The notes: generated by a model from the sequence alone, not told the origin. DNA of 37,336 nt from Nitratireductor aquibiodomus NL21 = JCM 21793 (GCF_000615975.1 NZ_BAMP01000038.1:1-37336); one strand, 5' to 3'. Positions 16,420 through 26,622 are shown, numbered from the stretch's first letter. Numbers and translations are program-made.

Positions 16420-16509
16420 TGGCGGAGAGGGAGGGATTCGAACCCCCGATACCCTTGCGAGTATGCCGCATTTCGAGTGCGGTGCTTTCAACCACTCAGC
16501 CACCTCTCC
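16420..16509 (-). tRNA. tRNA-Ser (anticodon CGA)
   Basis: The minus strand gives a 90-base class II tRNA with CCA encoded. The acceptor is GGAGAGG/CCTCTCC with G discriminator. The anticodon arm is CCGCA-CTCGAAA-TGCGG, so the anticodon is CGA, reading UCG serine codons. A long variable arm (TACTCGCAAGGGTA) is diagnostic of tRNA-Ser, and the T arm contains GGTTCGAATCC. All stems pair. Serine is the only class II tRNA consistent with this anticodon. Confidence 0.96.
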
Positions 16510-16616
16510 GCGAGATGCTGGTCTGCTGTTGCCAGCGCGGCGCACTAGATAACCGGTGATCGGTTTCGATACAAGGGCCAATCGAAGCCAATCTGCCGCA
16601 TTTTTCCCGCCTCTGC

Positions 16617-16644
16617 TTGACCTTCCAGACCTCTTCCGTTATGG
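16617..16644 (+). promoter_or_regulatory. Putative promoter of rplU-rpmA
   Basis: CTTGACC gives a -35 box TTGACC at 16617-16622, followed after 16 bases by TTATGG (16639-16644). CTTGAC is the favoured alphaproteobacterial -35 form. The leader to the rplU start would be about 115 bases long; no riboswitch-like fold is evident in it. Confidence 0.45.
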
Positions 16645-16767
16645 ACACGCGACCTGCGGCGCGGGAAAACCCCTGCGCCGTTTGTTGTTTAACCATCCAG
16701 ACTGGCAAAAAGACGGCAGGCCACATGCTGTGGACCCAAGCCGGACCGGACACTGAAAGGCAAAAAG

Positions 16768-17421
16768 ATGTTCGCAGTCATCAAGACCGGCGGTAAGCAG
16801 TACCGCGTTTCCGCAAACGACCTGCTTCAGGTCGAGCGCGTCACCGGCGAGCCCGGTGAAATCATTCAGTTTGCAGACGTTCTGGCCGTTGGCGAAGGCG
16901 AGGACGTGACCTTCGGCGCGCCGCTCATCGATGGCGCCAGCGTGGCCGCCGAGGTGGTCGAGCAGGGCCGTGGCAAGAAGGTCATCGCTTTCAAGAAGCG
17001 TCGCCGCCAGAATTCGCGCCGCAAGCGCGGCCATCGTCAGCTTCTGACCACCGTGCGGATCTCCGAGATCCTGACGGGCGGTGCGAAGCCTTCGAAGAAG
17101 GCCGCTGCCAAGCCGGCCGCCAAGGCCGAGGAAAAGCCGGCCAAGAAAGAAGCCGCGCCGAAGAAGGCAGAGGCAAAGGCGGAAGCGCCCGCAGCGGCCG
17201 CTCCGCTCTTCACCGCGCCAGCCGGCGAGCCCGACGATCTGACGAAGATCAAGGGCATCGGCCCGGTCGCAGCCGGCCAGCTCGCCGAGCAGGGCATCAC
17301 CACCTACGCTCAGGTGGCCGCTCTCACCGACGAGGACGTGGTGCGCATCGACGAGGCCATGCCCTTCAGCGCCGACCAGATCAAGGACTGGCGCGAGCAG
17401 GCCAAGGAACTGGCGAAATAA
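16768..17421 (+). CDS. rplU: 50S ribosomal protein L21 with C-terminal helix-hairpin-helix extension
   Basis: 217 residues, about twice the normal L21 length. Residues 1-103 are standard L21: [14 protein letters not shown] at the start and a basic [16 protein letters not shown] segment that binds 23S rRNA. An Ala/Lys/Glu-rich linker (about 104-148) follows, and then a helix-hairpin-helix-like domain with [20 protein letters not shown] at about 155-175. Extended L21 proteins with this tail occur in rhizobial relatives; the tail's role is not known to me, though the fold is usually nucleic-acid binding. ATG 16768 has GAAAGG upstream. It is followed 83 bases later by rpmA, the usual pairing for these two large-subunit proteins. 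Confidence 0.96.
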   Translation: MFAVIKTGGKQYRVSANDLLQVERVTGEPGEIIQFADVLAVGEGEDVTFGAPLIDGASVAAEVVEQGRGKKVIAFKKRRRQNSRRKRGHRQLLTTVRISEILTGGAKPSKKAAAKPAAKAEEKPAKKEAAPKKAEAKAEAPAAAAPLFTAPAGEPDDLTKIKGIGPVAAGQLAEQGITTYAQVAALTDEDVVRIDEAMPFSADQIKDWREQAKELAK

Positions 17422-17504
17422 TCATTCGCCAAAGGGTTGAAATCGGGCGCCTGACGGCGCATTAGGAATGCAAGCGCTCTCCATGAGCGCAAAGGAGCAG
17501 AAGA

Positions 17505-17774
17505 ATGGCACACAAAAAAGCTGGTGGTTCGTCGCGCAACGGTCGCGATTCCGAGTCCAAACGCCTTGGTGTGAAGAAATTCGGCGGCGAGAAGGTTCTC
17601 GCAGGCAACATCATCATTCGCCAACGCGGCACGAAATGGCATCCCGGCGTCAATGTCGGCATGGGCAAGGATCATACGATTTTTGCGAAAGAGGCAGGTG
17701 CTGTCTCCTTCGCGAAGAAAGCCAATGGTCGAACCTACGTGTCCGTAAACCCGATTACGGAGGCAGCGGAGTAG
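17505..17774 (+). CDS. rpmA: 50S ribosomal protein L27
   Basis: 89 residues starting [20 protein letters not shown], the conserved N-terminus that reaches into the peptidyl transferase centre, followed by [20 protein letters not shown] and the [14 protein letters not shown] segment. Length and sequence are fully standard. There is no N-terminal pro-sequence of the Firmicutes type. A strong Shine-Dalgarno AAAGGAG lies upstream. L27 stabilises tRNA substrates during peptide bond formation. A terminator hairpin lies about 70 bases downstream, so rplU and rpmA form a two-gene unit separate from the acetyltransferase. Confidence 0.98.
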   Translation: MAHKKAGGSSRNGRDSESKRLGVKKFGGEKVLAGNIIIRQRGTKWHPGVNVGMGKDHTIFAKEAGAVSFAKKANGRTYVSVNPITEAAE

Positions 17775-17844
17775 CCGGTCCGCTTCACCAACACCGGCGA
17801 CCCATCTCGGGGACCGGTGTCTGGACATTCCGGAAATAGGTTCG

Positions 17845-17881
17845 AAAGGGGAGATGGGTCGCCATCTCCCCTTTCTTTTTG
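17845..17881 (+). terminator. Rho-independent terminator after rpmA
   Basis: A perfect 13-bp stem, AAAGGGGAGATGG (17845-17857) pairing with CCATCTCCCCTTT (17862-17874), has a four-base loop and is followed by CTTTTTTG. An additional ACACCGG/CCGGTGT hairpin (17791-17797 and 17814-17820) lies just upstream. The terminator ends about 15 bases before the next gene's start codon, overlapping its ribosome-binding region. Confidence 0.9.
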
Positions 17882-17896
17882 TCCGGAGGAAAACCG

Positions 17897-18490
17897 ATGG
17901 TTGCCGAAAGTGAAGACATCGAGAGTGAAAGTCCCAGAGTTGAAATAGATTGCCCGGTCCTCGTCACCGAGCGCCTCGTTCTGCGCATCCCGCGCGACGA
18001 CGACGTGACCGAACTGGTGGAACTCGCCAACAACCGGCGGCTGGCCGAAATGCTCGGGCGCCTGCCCAACCCCTATCGCGTGACCGATGCGCAAAGCTTC
18101 CTGAGCCGCGTTCGCGCCGGCCAGATCAGTGGCTGCACCTACGCCATCACGCTTTCGGAGACCGGCGCCTTCATCGGCTGTGCCGGTGTTGAAAACCGTG
18201 CGAATGGCCTGGAAATGGGCTACTGGATCGGCGAGCCCTACTGGGGGCGGGGATACGCGACAGAGGCTGCGCATGCGCTCGTCGATCTGGCCTTTCGCGC
18301 CACGGATATCGACCGGCTGAATGTATCCTGCCGCGTCACCAACACCGCCTCGCGGCGCGTGATCCACAAGTGCGGTTTCCAGTATGCCGGTCAGGGCATG
18401 ATGGATTCGGTTGTGGCCGGCAGGGTTCCGGTCGAGCGCTATCACCTCGACCGCAGCACCTGGGTCAGTCTCAGAAGCTGGGGCGCCTGA
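17897..18490 (+). CDS. GNAT-family N-acetyltransferase (RimJ/RimL-like)
   Basis: 197 residues. The acetyl-CoA-binding GNAT core is visible: LVTERLVLRIPRDDD at the start of the domain, GAFIGCAGVE, LEMGYWIGEPYWGRGYATEA containing the Q/R-x-x-G-x-G/A phosphate-binding loop (R-G-Y-A-T), and NTASRRVIHKCGFQ near the end. This pattern matches RimJ/RimL-like acetyltransferases that modify ribosomal-protein or other alpha-amines, but the substrate here is unknown. The ATG at 17897 is preferred to an upstream TTG at 17879 because GGAGG lies nine bases before it. In many Rhizobiales a GNAT gene sits between rpmA and obgE as here. Confidence 0.9.
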   Translation: MVAESEDIESESPRVEIDCPVLVTERLVLRIPRDDDVTELVELANNRRLAEMLGRLPNPYRVTDAQSFLSRVRAGQISGCTYAITLSETGAFIGCAGVENRANGLEMGYWIGEPYWGRGYATEAAHALVDLAFRATDIDRLNVSCRVTNTASRRVIHKCGFQYAGQGMMDSVVAGRVPVERYHLDRSTWVSLRSWGA

Positions 18491-18499
18491 ACGGAAGCT

Positions 18500-19638
<1,139 letters not shown>

Positions 19639-19649
19639 GCAAATCCCGC

Positions 19650-20810
19650 ATGACCCGCCCCGCGCTCAGCAGTCACCGCCGCATCACCGTCAAGATCGGC
19701 TCCGCCCTTCTCGTAGACCGCAAGAAGGGCCTGAAGCGCGAATGGCTTTCCGCGCTGGTCGATGACATTGCCGCACTCAATGCCGATGGTGTCGAGGTGC
19801 TGGTGGTCTCGTCCGGGGCCATCGCGCTTGGCCGCACCATTCTGGGTATCGAGCGGCGCACGCTGAAGCTGGAAGAAAGCCAGGCTGCCGCCTCGGTCGG
19901 CCAGATCGCGCTCGCCGGCGCGTGGGATGAGGAGCTGCGCAAGCGCGGGCTGAAATCCGGCCAGATCCTCGTAACGCTCGGCGACACGGAAGAGCGCCGC
20001 CGCTATCTCAATGTGCGCGCCACCGTCTCCACACTTCTCAAGATGGGCGTCGTTCCCGTCATCAACGAGAATGACACGGTCGCCACCAGCGAAATCCGCT
20101 ATGGCGACAATGACCGGCTGGCCGCCCGCATCGCCACCATGCTCGGTGCCGATCTTCTGGTTCTGCTGTCCGATGTGGACGGGCTCTACACGGCCCCTCC
20201 GGCAAGCGACCCCGATGCGCGTTTCATTCCGGTGGTGGATGCCATCACGCCAGACATCGAGGCCATGGCCGGCGCTGCCGCTTCAGAGCTTTCGCGCGGC
20301 GGCATGCGCACAAAGCTCGATGCAGGCCGCATCGCCACGGCGGCAGGAACGGCGATGGTGATCGCCTCGGGCACGCGCCTCAACCCGCTTGCGGCAATCG
20401 ACAATGGCGCCCGCTCCACCCTCTTCAGGGCGAGCGACACGCCCGTTGGCGCCTACAAGACATGGATCGCCGGTCAGCTCGAGCCGGCGGGCTCGATCAC
20501 GGTCGATGCCGGCGCAGTTCTGGCGCTTGCCGCAGGAAACTCGCTCCTGCCGATTGGCGTCACCCATGTCTCGGGCAGTTTCGCGCGTGGCGACACGGTG
20601 GCCATCCACGGGCCCGACGGGCGCGAAGTGGCGCGCGGGCTGGTTGCCTATGACGCTCCCGATGCCGTAAGAATCGCCGGTCTGAAAAGCGGCGACATTG
20701 CCGAAGTGCTCGGATACGAAGCGCGCGCTGCCATGGTGCATCGCGACGATCTGGTCACCGCGCCCCATGCGCGGCACCAGCTGAAGGAAAAGGCGGAGGC
20801 TGAATGCTGA
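19650..20810 (+). CDS. proB: Glutamate 5-kinase
   Basis: 386 residues. The amino acid kinase domain (1-260) shows [34 protein letters not shown] and [19 protein letters not shown], and then [24 protein letters not shown] domain occupies the last 110 residues ([20 protein letters not shown] onwards). ProB phosphorylates glutamate with ATP, the first and feedback-controlled step of proline synthesis. It overlaps the proA start by seven bases, so the two products that channel unstable glutamyl phosphate are translated together. The frame is intact throughout and the length is standard. Confidence 0.97.
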   Translation: MTRPALSSHRRITVKIGSALLVDRKKGLKREWLSALVDDIAALNADGVEVLVVSSGAIALGRTILGIERRTLKLEESQAAASVGQIALAGAWDEELRKRGLKSGQILVTLGDTEERRRYLNVRATVSTLLKMGVVPVINENDTVATSEIRYGDNDRLAARIATMLGADLLVLLSDVDGLYTAPPASDPDARFIPVVDAITPDIEAMAGAAASELSRGGMRTKLDAGRIATAAGTAMVIASGTRLNPLAAIDNGARSTLFRASDTPVGAYKTWIAGQLEPAGSITVDAGAVLALAAGNSLLPIGVTHVSGSFARGDTVAIHGPDGREVARGLVAYDAPDAVRIAGLKSGDIAEVLGYEARAAMVHRDDLVTAPHARHQLKEKAEAEC

Positions 20811-22089
20811 TGGAAAACAGGCAGGGCAGCGCGGACATTACCGCGCTGATGAACGATCTGGGAGCGCGCGCCCGCGCTGCCGCAGGCCCGTTGTCCATTG
20901 CCACGCCACAGAGCAAGAACGCCGCGCTGGAAGCCATGGCCGATGCGCTCACGCGCAATGAAGCAGCGATTCTTAAAGCCAATCGCGAAGACATGGCACG
21001 CGGTGAAGCGGCCGGCCTCTCGCCCGCCCTCCTCGACCGGCTGAAGCTTGATTCTGCGCGCATCGCCGGCATGGCCGAAGGCATCCGCGCCATAGCCGCG
21101 CTGAAAGACCCGGTCGGCGACGTGATCGCCGCATGGGAGCGGCCCAACGGTCTTCAGATCGAGCGCGTGCGCACGCCGCTCGGCGTCATCGGCGTCATTT
21201 ATGAAAGCCGACCCAACGTGACTGCCGATGCAGGCGCACTCTGCCTCAAGGCCGGCAATGCGGTGATCCTGCGTGGCGGCTCCGATTCCGCCCGCTCCTC
21301 GGCTGCCATTCATGCCTGCCTCGTCGAAGGACTTGAGAAGCCGGCCTGCCCGCCGACGCCATCCAGCGCGTGCCGGTCACCGACCGCGCCGCCGTCGGCG
21401 AAATGCTGAAAGGCCTTGGCGGCAATGTCGATGTCATCGTGCCGCGAGGCGGGCGCAGCCTCGTCGAGCGTGTGCAGAGCGATGCACGCGTCCCGGTCTT
21501 TTCGCACCTGGAAGGCATCTGCCACCTTTATATCGACCGCTCGGCAGAGACCGACATGGCGGTTTCCATCGCCGCCAATGCCAAGATGCGGCGCACCGGC
21601 ATCTGCGGCGCCGCCGAAACCCTGCTCGTGGATCGGGAAGGAGCCGACCGGCTTTTGCTTCCGGTTCTCTCCGCCCTGAAAGAAGCCGGTTGCGCCATTC
21701 GCGGCGATGAAGAGGTCTGCGCCCGCTTCGCCTCGGCCGCGTCTGCCACAGACGAGGACTGGGGCACGGAGTATTTAGATGCCATCATCTCGGTAAGGCT
21801 GGTGGACGGCGTCGATGAAGCGATCCGCCATATCGGCACATGGTCCTCGCACCACACCGAGGCCATCGTCGCCGAAGATGCGACAGCCGTTGAGCGTTTC
21901 TTCAACGAGATCGATTCCGCCATTCTGCTTCACAACGCCTCCACCCAGTTCGCCGATGGCGGCGAGTTCGGCATGGGTGCGGAAATCGGCATCGCCACCG
22001 GCAAGATGCATGCGCGCGGGCCGGTCGGCGTCGAACAGCTCACCTCGTTCAAATACCGCGTTCGCGGCTCCGGCCAGACCCGGCCGTGA
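20804..22089 (+). CDS. proA: Gamma-glutamyl phosphate reductase (frame break near 21340)
   Basis: About 428 residues when joined. The aldehyde-dehydrogenase-like fold is recognised by [44 protein letters not shown] and the catalytic cysteine in [13 protein letters not shown], ending in [17 protein letters not shown]. ProA reduces glutamyl phosphate to glutamate semialdehyde with NADPH. The first frame runs off after VEGLEK; adding one G (GAAGCC to GAAGGCC at 21340) continues it as [15 protein letters not shown]. Because proline synthesis genes here are otherwise standard, I read this as an error rather than loss of function. A genuine lesion would make the cell a proline auxotroph. It overlaps the nadD start. 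Confidence 0.93.
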
Positions 22090-22745
22090 GCCCGGATGAT
22101 TTGATGCCGGTGCCTGCTTCGCCTCCCTCTGTCCCGGCGCGCTATCTGCGCATGCCCCATGTGGAGCCGGGCATGGCTGTCGGGCTCTTCGGCGGGTCGT
22201 TCAACCCGCCCCATGCGGGTCACGCGCTGGTCGCCGAGATCGCCATGCGCAGGCTCAGCCTCGATCAGCTCTGGTGGATCGTCACGCCGGGAAATCCGCT
22301 GAAAAGCCACCGCGAGCTCGCGCCCCTTGCCGCGCGCATTGCGATTTCTGAAAAATGCACCAGCGATCCGCGCGTCAAGGTGACCGCCTTCGAGGCCGGT
22401 CACCGCATCCGCTATACCGCAGACACGATCGACCTTGTTCAGATGCGCAATCGCGGCGTCGATTTTGTCTGGATCATGGGGGCCGACAACCTGCGTGACT
22501 TTCACCGCTGGGAGCGCTGGCGCCACATCGCCCGCTCCATGCCCATCGCGGTAATCGATCGCCCGGGCTCCACACTGGCCTTTCTCTCATCCACCATGGC
22601 CAAGACATTCGACCATGCCCGTATCGACGAGGACGACGCACCAATTCTTGCTCGCAGCAGACCGCCGGCCTGGACATTCATCCACGGTCCCCGCTCCTCG
22701 CTGTCCTCGACGGCCATCAGAAATGCGGCCAAAGAGGCACAGTAA
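22086..22745 (+). CDS. nadD: Nicotinate-nucleotide adenylyltransferase
   Basis: 219 residues from a GTG at 22086 that overlaps the proA stop (GTGA). The nucleotidyltransferase motif [14 protein letters not shown] lies at about 33-46, with the later family motif [14 protein letters not shown] near the C-terminus and [15 protein letters not shown] in the middle. NadD joins nicotinate mononucleotide to AMP in NAD synthesis. The true start may also be the ATG at 22104 or a later ATG nearer the catalytic motif, because the first 30 residues are not conserved. The order proA-nadD-rsfS-rlmH is common in Rhizobiales. Confidence 0.95.
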   Translation: MSPDDLMPVPASPPSVPARYLRMPHVEPGMAVGLFGGSFNPPHAGHALVAEIAMRRLSLDQLWWIVTPGNPLKSHRELAPLAARIAISEKCTSDPRVKVTAFEAGHRIRYTADTIDLVQMRNRGVDFVWIMGADNLRDFHRWERWRHIARSMPIAVIDRPGSTLAFLSSTMAKTFDHARIDEDDAPILARSRPPAWTFIHGPRSSLSSTAIRNAAKEAQ

Positions 22746-22782
22746 CCGCCAGGCTCCGTGAAAACATGTGATCGGCGATGTC

Positions 22783-22842
22783 TTGAAACTGTTAAGAGAC
22801 TCTGCCTATCTATTGGGTACCATTGGCGCATGCGCCAATGGT
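22783..22842 (+). promoter_or_regulatory. Putative rsfS promoter with downstream 24-bp perfect palindrome
   Basis: TTGAAA (22783-22788), an 18-base spacer and TATCTA (22807-22812) make a reasonable promoter. Immediately after it is a perfect 24-base palindrome, with arms ACCATTGGCGCA and TGCGCCAATGGT at 22819-22842. It would lie at or just after the transcription start. It may be an operator, or a leader hairpin; no T run follows it. Confidence 0.55.
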
Positions 22843-22883
22843 GAGCTTGTTCTTATTGGAAAGGAAAGACACTGAGAACAGCA

Positions 22884-23279
22884 ATGACGAAGAAGGCTGA
22901 CGTGGTGCCTTCGCCGGCCGAAGCCAGTCGGAATCTGGTTTCTCAGGCCGTTGAAACAGCCCTCACGAGTCTGGAAGACTCCAAGGCGGAAAACATCATC
23001 TCCATTGATATCCAGGGCAAATCCCCGCTCGCCGATCATATGATCATCGCGTCGGGGCGCTCGCATCGCCATGTCGCGGCGGTGGCGGATCATCTGATTC
23101 GTGCGCTCAAGGAGGCCGGCCTTGGCAATGCCAAGGTCGAAGGTCTGAGTGGCGCCGACTGGGTGTTGATCGATACGGGCGACATTGTCGTTCACGTCTT
23201 CCGTCCGGAAGTTCGGGAGTTTTACAACATCGAAAAGATGTGGCAGGCCCCCGATCTGGAGGATGAAACGGTTCACTGA
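22884..23279 (+). CDS. rsfS: Ribosome silencing factor RsfS
   Basis: 131 residues of the RsfS/Iojap (DUF143) family: LTSLEDSKAENIISIDIQGKS near residue 30, DHMIIASGRSHRHVAAVADHLI in the middle and the C-terminal GDIVVHVFRPEVREFYNIEKMW signature. RsfS binds ribosomal protein L14 and keeps 50S and 30S subunits apart in starvation. The start at 22884 follows a 41-base leader with GAAAGGAAAG upstream. It sits between nadD and rlmH, the standard neighbourhood, and probably starts a new transcript from the promoter at 22783. Confidence 0.97.
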   Translation: MTKKADVVPSPAEASRNLVSQAVETALTSLEDSKAENIISIDIQGKSPLADHMIIASGRSHRHVAAVADHLIRALKEAGLGNAKVEGLSGADWVLIDTGDIVVHVFRPEVREFYNIEKMWQAPDLEDETVH

Positions 23280-23339
23280 CCGCCGTCGGCAACGACGGCG
23301 CCCATGAGCCACCTCCGCCCACCGGGCAGAGAGGCTGGA

Positions 23340-23822
23340 ATGCATATCGCGATTTGTGCCGTGGGCCGGATGAAGGCCGGCCCCGAGAGGGATTTGGCGG
23401 ACCGTTATCTGGAGCGTTTCGCAAGGAGCGGCCCGGCTGTCGGCCTGGAGTTTTCAGGCGTCAGCGAGATCGTCGAAAGCCGCGCCAAATCCACCGACGA
23501 ACGGCGGCGCGAGGAAAGCCGCAGGATCGCGCAGATGCGCCCGGAAGGGGCAGCCCTTTTCCTGCTCGACGAGCGCGGCAGGAACCTCACGTCCCGACAG
23601 TTGAGCGAAGCGATCGCGGATTTGCGCGATCAGGGCCGCCGCAGCCTCACCATTGTCATCGGCGGGCCTGACGGGCATGACGCCGAACTGCGTCAGGCGG
23701 CGGACCGCACCATCGCCTTCGGCGCGCAGACATGGCCGCACCAGATTGTGCGTCTCATGCTGGCCGAACAGCTCTACCGGACATCGACCATTCTTTCCGG
23801 TCATCCCTATCATCGCGACTGA
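23340..23822 (+). CDS. rlmH: 23S rRNA pseudouridine-1915 N3-methyltransferase
   Basis: 160 residues, the standard length. It begins MHIAICAVGRMKAGPERDL and contains LFLLDERGRNLTSRQ, TIVIGGPDGHD (the SAM-binding knot of the SPOUT fold) and the C-terminal WPHQIVRLMLAEQLYRTSTI then GHPYHRD. RlmH methylates pseudouridine 1915 in helix 69 of 23S rRNA in assembled 70S ribosomes. An upstream ATG at 23304 exists, but the ATG at 23340 matches the conserved N-terminus. The following 177-base gap contains two copies of GTTTTCACAT, a TTGACA and a 14-bp palindrome. Confidence 0.97.
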   Translation: MHIAICAVGRMKAGPERDLADRYLERFARSGPAVGLEFSGVSEIVESRAKSTDERRREESRRIAQMRPEGAALFLLDERGRNLTSRQLSEAIADLRDQGRRSLTIVIGGPDGHDAELRQAADRTIAFGAQTWPHQIVRLMLAEQLYRTSTILSGHPYHRD

Positions 23823-23999
23823 GCGGTTTTTGCCCTGTTTTCACATCCGCGCCCAGTGTTTTCACATTCGTGCATTGACATCCGGCAAAATACAACCAAA
23901 AATTGCATACGGCTGCCACATGGTTGATGTTTCCTTAAGGAAAATTGGCCTATGCTGTCTCTGAATGACCTCCACCCCGCGTAGAACGGCAGACCAGGG

Positions 24000-25307
24000 A
24001 TGAAGAAAGCGCTCGTGCCGCGCCCATATCTCGCCCGTCTCAGGACGGCCGCTACTGCTGCGGCCGTCTTCTGCGTTCTCCCCGCCCCTGTCCTTGCACA
24101 GGATGGAATTCAGGTCCTGGAGACCCAGCACAACAAGAGCCAGGTTGAGTTTCAGGACGTTAATCGAGAGATCGCTCTGACCGAAAAGCGGCTGGCCGAG
24201 ATCGCCGCCGAGATCGATACGATCAGGAATGACAATGCCGCAATCACGGCAGCCCTCATTCAGGCAGCGAAGACGGAACGCAAGCTCAGCGAGGACATCG
24301 ATACGATCTCGCTGCGCCTGACCAGACTGCGGCATGAAGAGAGCTACCTGCGCGAGTCGCTCCAGTCCCGTCGCGGTGTGCTGGCCGAGGTGCTCGGCGC
24401 GCTGCAGCGCATGGGCCTCAACCCGCCACCGGCCATTCTCGTGCGCCCGGAGGATGCCCTCGCATCGGTGCGCAGCGCCATCCTTCTCGGTGCGGTCGTG
24501 CCTGAACTGCGCGCGGAAACGGAAATCCTGATCGGCGACCTGCGCGATCTTTCCCGCATCGTCACATCGATCGAGGGCGAGCGCGACAAACTTCAAAAAA
24601 CCGTGACCGGGCAGGCCGAGGAGAAGAAGCGGCTGGCCCTGCTTCTGGATGAAAAGAAGCGTCTCCAGCAGGAAGCGGAGAACCGCATGGCAGCCGAGCA
24701 GCAGCAGGCAGAGGCACTGGCCGCGCGCGCCACCAGCCTGCAGGAGCTGATCGGATCGCTCGAGACGGAAATCTCCTCTCTGCGCAAGGCGGAAGCCGAG
24801 CGTGCGCGGAGGTTGAGCGAGCCGACCTCGCCGGAGAACCGCCTTGGCGCCGGTGCGACATTTGCGAAACGCACCGGCGGGGTAGCCCTGCCCGTGTCGG
24901 GCCAGTTTGCAGCCCGATTCGGCGAAGACGACGATACCGGCGCGCCACTTCAGGGCGACATCCTAAGAACACAATCCGGCGCGATCGTTACCGCACCCGC
25001 GGGGGCGACGGTACTGTACGCAGGACCGTTCCGTTCCTATGGTCAGCTATTGATACTCAACGCCGGCGACGGTTATCATATCGTGCTTGCCGGTTTGGAT
25101 AAGGTAAGCGTGACGCTGGGGCAATCCGTTTTGGCGGGCGAACCAATCGGCATGATGGGGGAAGCTCGTCTGGCAAGCATCGCAGGCCCGGGGACCGAGG
25201 ACGTTACACCCGAGCTGTATGTCGAGTTCAGGAAGAACGGAAAACCGATCGATCCTAAACCCTGGTGGGCTCCGGGACACTCTGGAAGGACAGGAAATGA
25301 AACGTAA
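24000..25307 (+). CDS. Murein hydrolase activator EnvC-like, degenerate LytM domain
   Basis: 435 residues. A signal peptide (about 1-34, cleaving near VLAQ-DG) is followed by long coiled coils (about 38-110 and 190-280, rich in E, R, K and L). A C-terminal LytM/M23 domain lies at about 295-425. The zinc ligands of active M23 peptidases are missing: where H-x-G-x-D is expected the protein has QGDIL, and ELYVEFR replaces the H-x-H strand. This is as in EnvC of E. coli, which has no peptidase activity but activates septal amidases. I infer a periplasmic role in daughter-cell separation. It overlaps the ctpA start by 11 bases, so the two cell-wall genes are coupled. Confidence 0.9.
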   Translation: MKKALVPRPYLARLRTAATAAAVFCVLPAPVLAQDGIQVLETQHNKSQVEFQDVNREIALTEKRLAEIAAEIDTIRNDNAAITAALIQAAKTERKLSEDIDTISLRLTRLRHEESYLRESLQSRRGVLAEVLGALQRMGLNPPPAILVRPEDALASVRSAILLGAVVPELRAETEILIGDLRDLSRIVTSIEGERDKLQKTVTGQAEEKKRLALLLDEKKRLQQEAENRMAAEQQQAEALAARATSLQELIGSLETEISSLRKAEAERARRLSEPTSPENRLGAGATFAKRTGGVALPVSGQFAARFGEDDDTGAPLQGDILRTQSGAIVTAPAGATVLYAGPFRSYGQLLILNAGDGYHIVLAGLDKVSVTLGQSVLAGEPIGMMGEARLASIAGPGTEDVTPELYVEFRKNGKPIDPKPWWAPGHSGRTGNET

Positions 25308-26622
25308 CTTGTCGCTATTGTTTGCCGGCGCCCTGCTGGGCGCATCCGCGGTTTCGCTTCTCCACGGTACGAGCGGCTTTTCGGCGAACGCCGCGGGTTC
25401 GGATACCTACCGGCAGCTTGCGATCTTCGGCGACATCTTCGAGCGCGTACGCTCCCAGTATGTAACCCCGCCCGACGACAAGAAGCTGGTGGAGAGCGCC
25501 ATCAACGGCATGCTCACCTCGCTTGATCCGCACTCGTCCTATCTCGACCCGGATGCCGCCAAGGACATGCGGGTTCAGACCAAGGGCGAGTTCGGTGGCC
25601 TTGGCATTGAAGTGACCATGGACAACGAACTGGTCAAGGTGGTTGCGCCCATTGACGACACACCCGCCTCGCGCGCCGGTGTTCTGGCCGGCGACCTGAT
25701 CTCGGCAATCGACGGCGAAGAAGTGCGCGGCATGTCGCTCAACGACGCCGTCGACAAGATGCGCGGGCCGGTCAACACGCCGATCGAGCTCACCATTCTG
25801 CGCGAGGGCGCGGACAAGCCGATCGAACTGACGATCGTGCGCGACATCATCAAGGTAAAGGCCGTCAAGTTCCGCGTGGAGGAAGACGTCGGCTATCTGA
25901 AGATCACCTCCTTCACCGAGAAGACCTTCGACGACCTGATGAGCGCCATTGACACGATCAGCAAAGAGGTGCCGGACGACGAGCTGAAAGGCTATGTGCT
26001 CGATCTCCGTCTCAATCCGGGTGGCCTACTCGATCAGGCGGTCAGCGTCTCCGATGCTTTCCTCGACCGCGGCGAGATCGTCTCGACGCGCGGACGCGAG
26101 GCCAACGACATCGCCCGCTTCGATTCGCGGCCTGGCGATGTGCTCAACGGCAAGCCTGTGATCGTGCTCATCAACGGTGGTTCGGCAAGTGCCTCCGAGA
26201 TCGTTGCCGGCGCGCTGCAGGACCATCGCCGCGCCACGGTCCTCGGCACTCAGTCCTTCGGCAAGGGTTCGGTGCAGACCATCATCCCGCTCGGCGAGAA
26301 TGGCGCCCTGCGCCTCACCACCGCGCTCTACTACACGCCGTCCGGCGAATCGATCCAGGGCAAGGGCATCACGCCCGACATCAAGGTCGACCAGCCACTC
26401 CCGGAAGAGTTACAGGGCCGCGACCTCCGTCGGGGCGAATCGGACCTTCGCGGGCACATCAAGGGTGAGGAAGAGGATGAGGAAGGTTCCGGCTCGATCG
26501 CCTATGTCCCGCCGGATGCCAAGGACGACATGCAGCTCAATGCAGCGCTTGAACTGCTGCGCGGCGAAAAAACTGATCCCGCTTTCCCGCCAAATCCTGA
26601 CAAAGCGGTCATGAATCAGTAA
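25297..26622 (+). CDS. ctpA: Carboxyl-terminal processing protease (S41)
   Basis: 441 residues. A signal peptide or anchor (1-33) is followed by a short helical domain containing SLDPHSSYLDP, a PDZ domain at about 95-180 with the GGLGIEV carboxylate-binding loop, and an S41 protease domain. The catalytic serine lies in INGGSASASEIV (about 292-303) and the general-base lysine is K323 in QSFGKGSVQ. Such periplasmic proteases trim or degrade exported proteins, including cell-wall hydrolases. The ATG at 25297 has GGAAGGACAGG upstream. The acidic C-terminal segment GEEEDEEGSG is unusual but is found in rhizobial relatives. Downstream is a 12-bp hairpin. Confidence 0.95.
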   Translation: MKRNLSLLFAGALLGASAVSLLHGTSGFSANAAGSDTYRQLAIFGDIFERVRSQYVTPPDDKKLVESAINGMLTSLDPHSSYLDPDAAKDMRVQTKGEFGGLGIEVTMDNELVKVVAPIDDTPASRAGVLAGDLISAIDGEEVRGMSLNDAVDKMRGPVNTPIELTILREGADKPIELTIVRDIIKVKAVKFRVEEDVGYLKITSFTEKTFDDLMSAIDTISKEVPDDELKGYVLDLRLNPGGLLDQAVSVSDAFLDRGEIVSTRGREANDIARFDSRPGDVLNGKPVIVLINGGSASASEIVAGALQDHRRATVLGTQSFGKGSVQTIIPLGENGALRLTTALYYTPSGESIQGKGITPDIKVDQPLPEELQGRDLRRGESDLRGHIKGEEEDEEGSGSIAYVPPDAKDDMQLNAALELLRGEKTDPAFPPNPDKAVMNQ

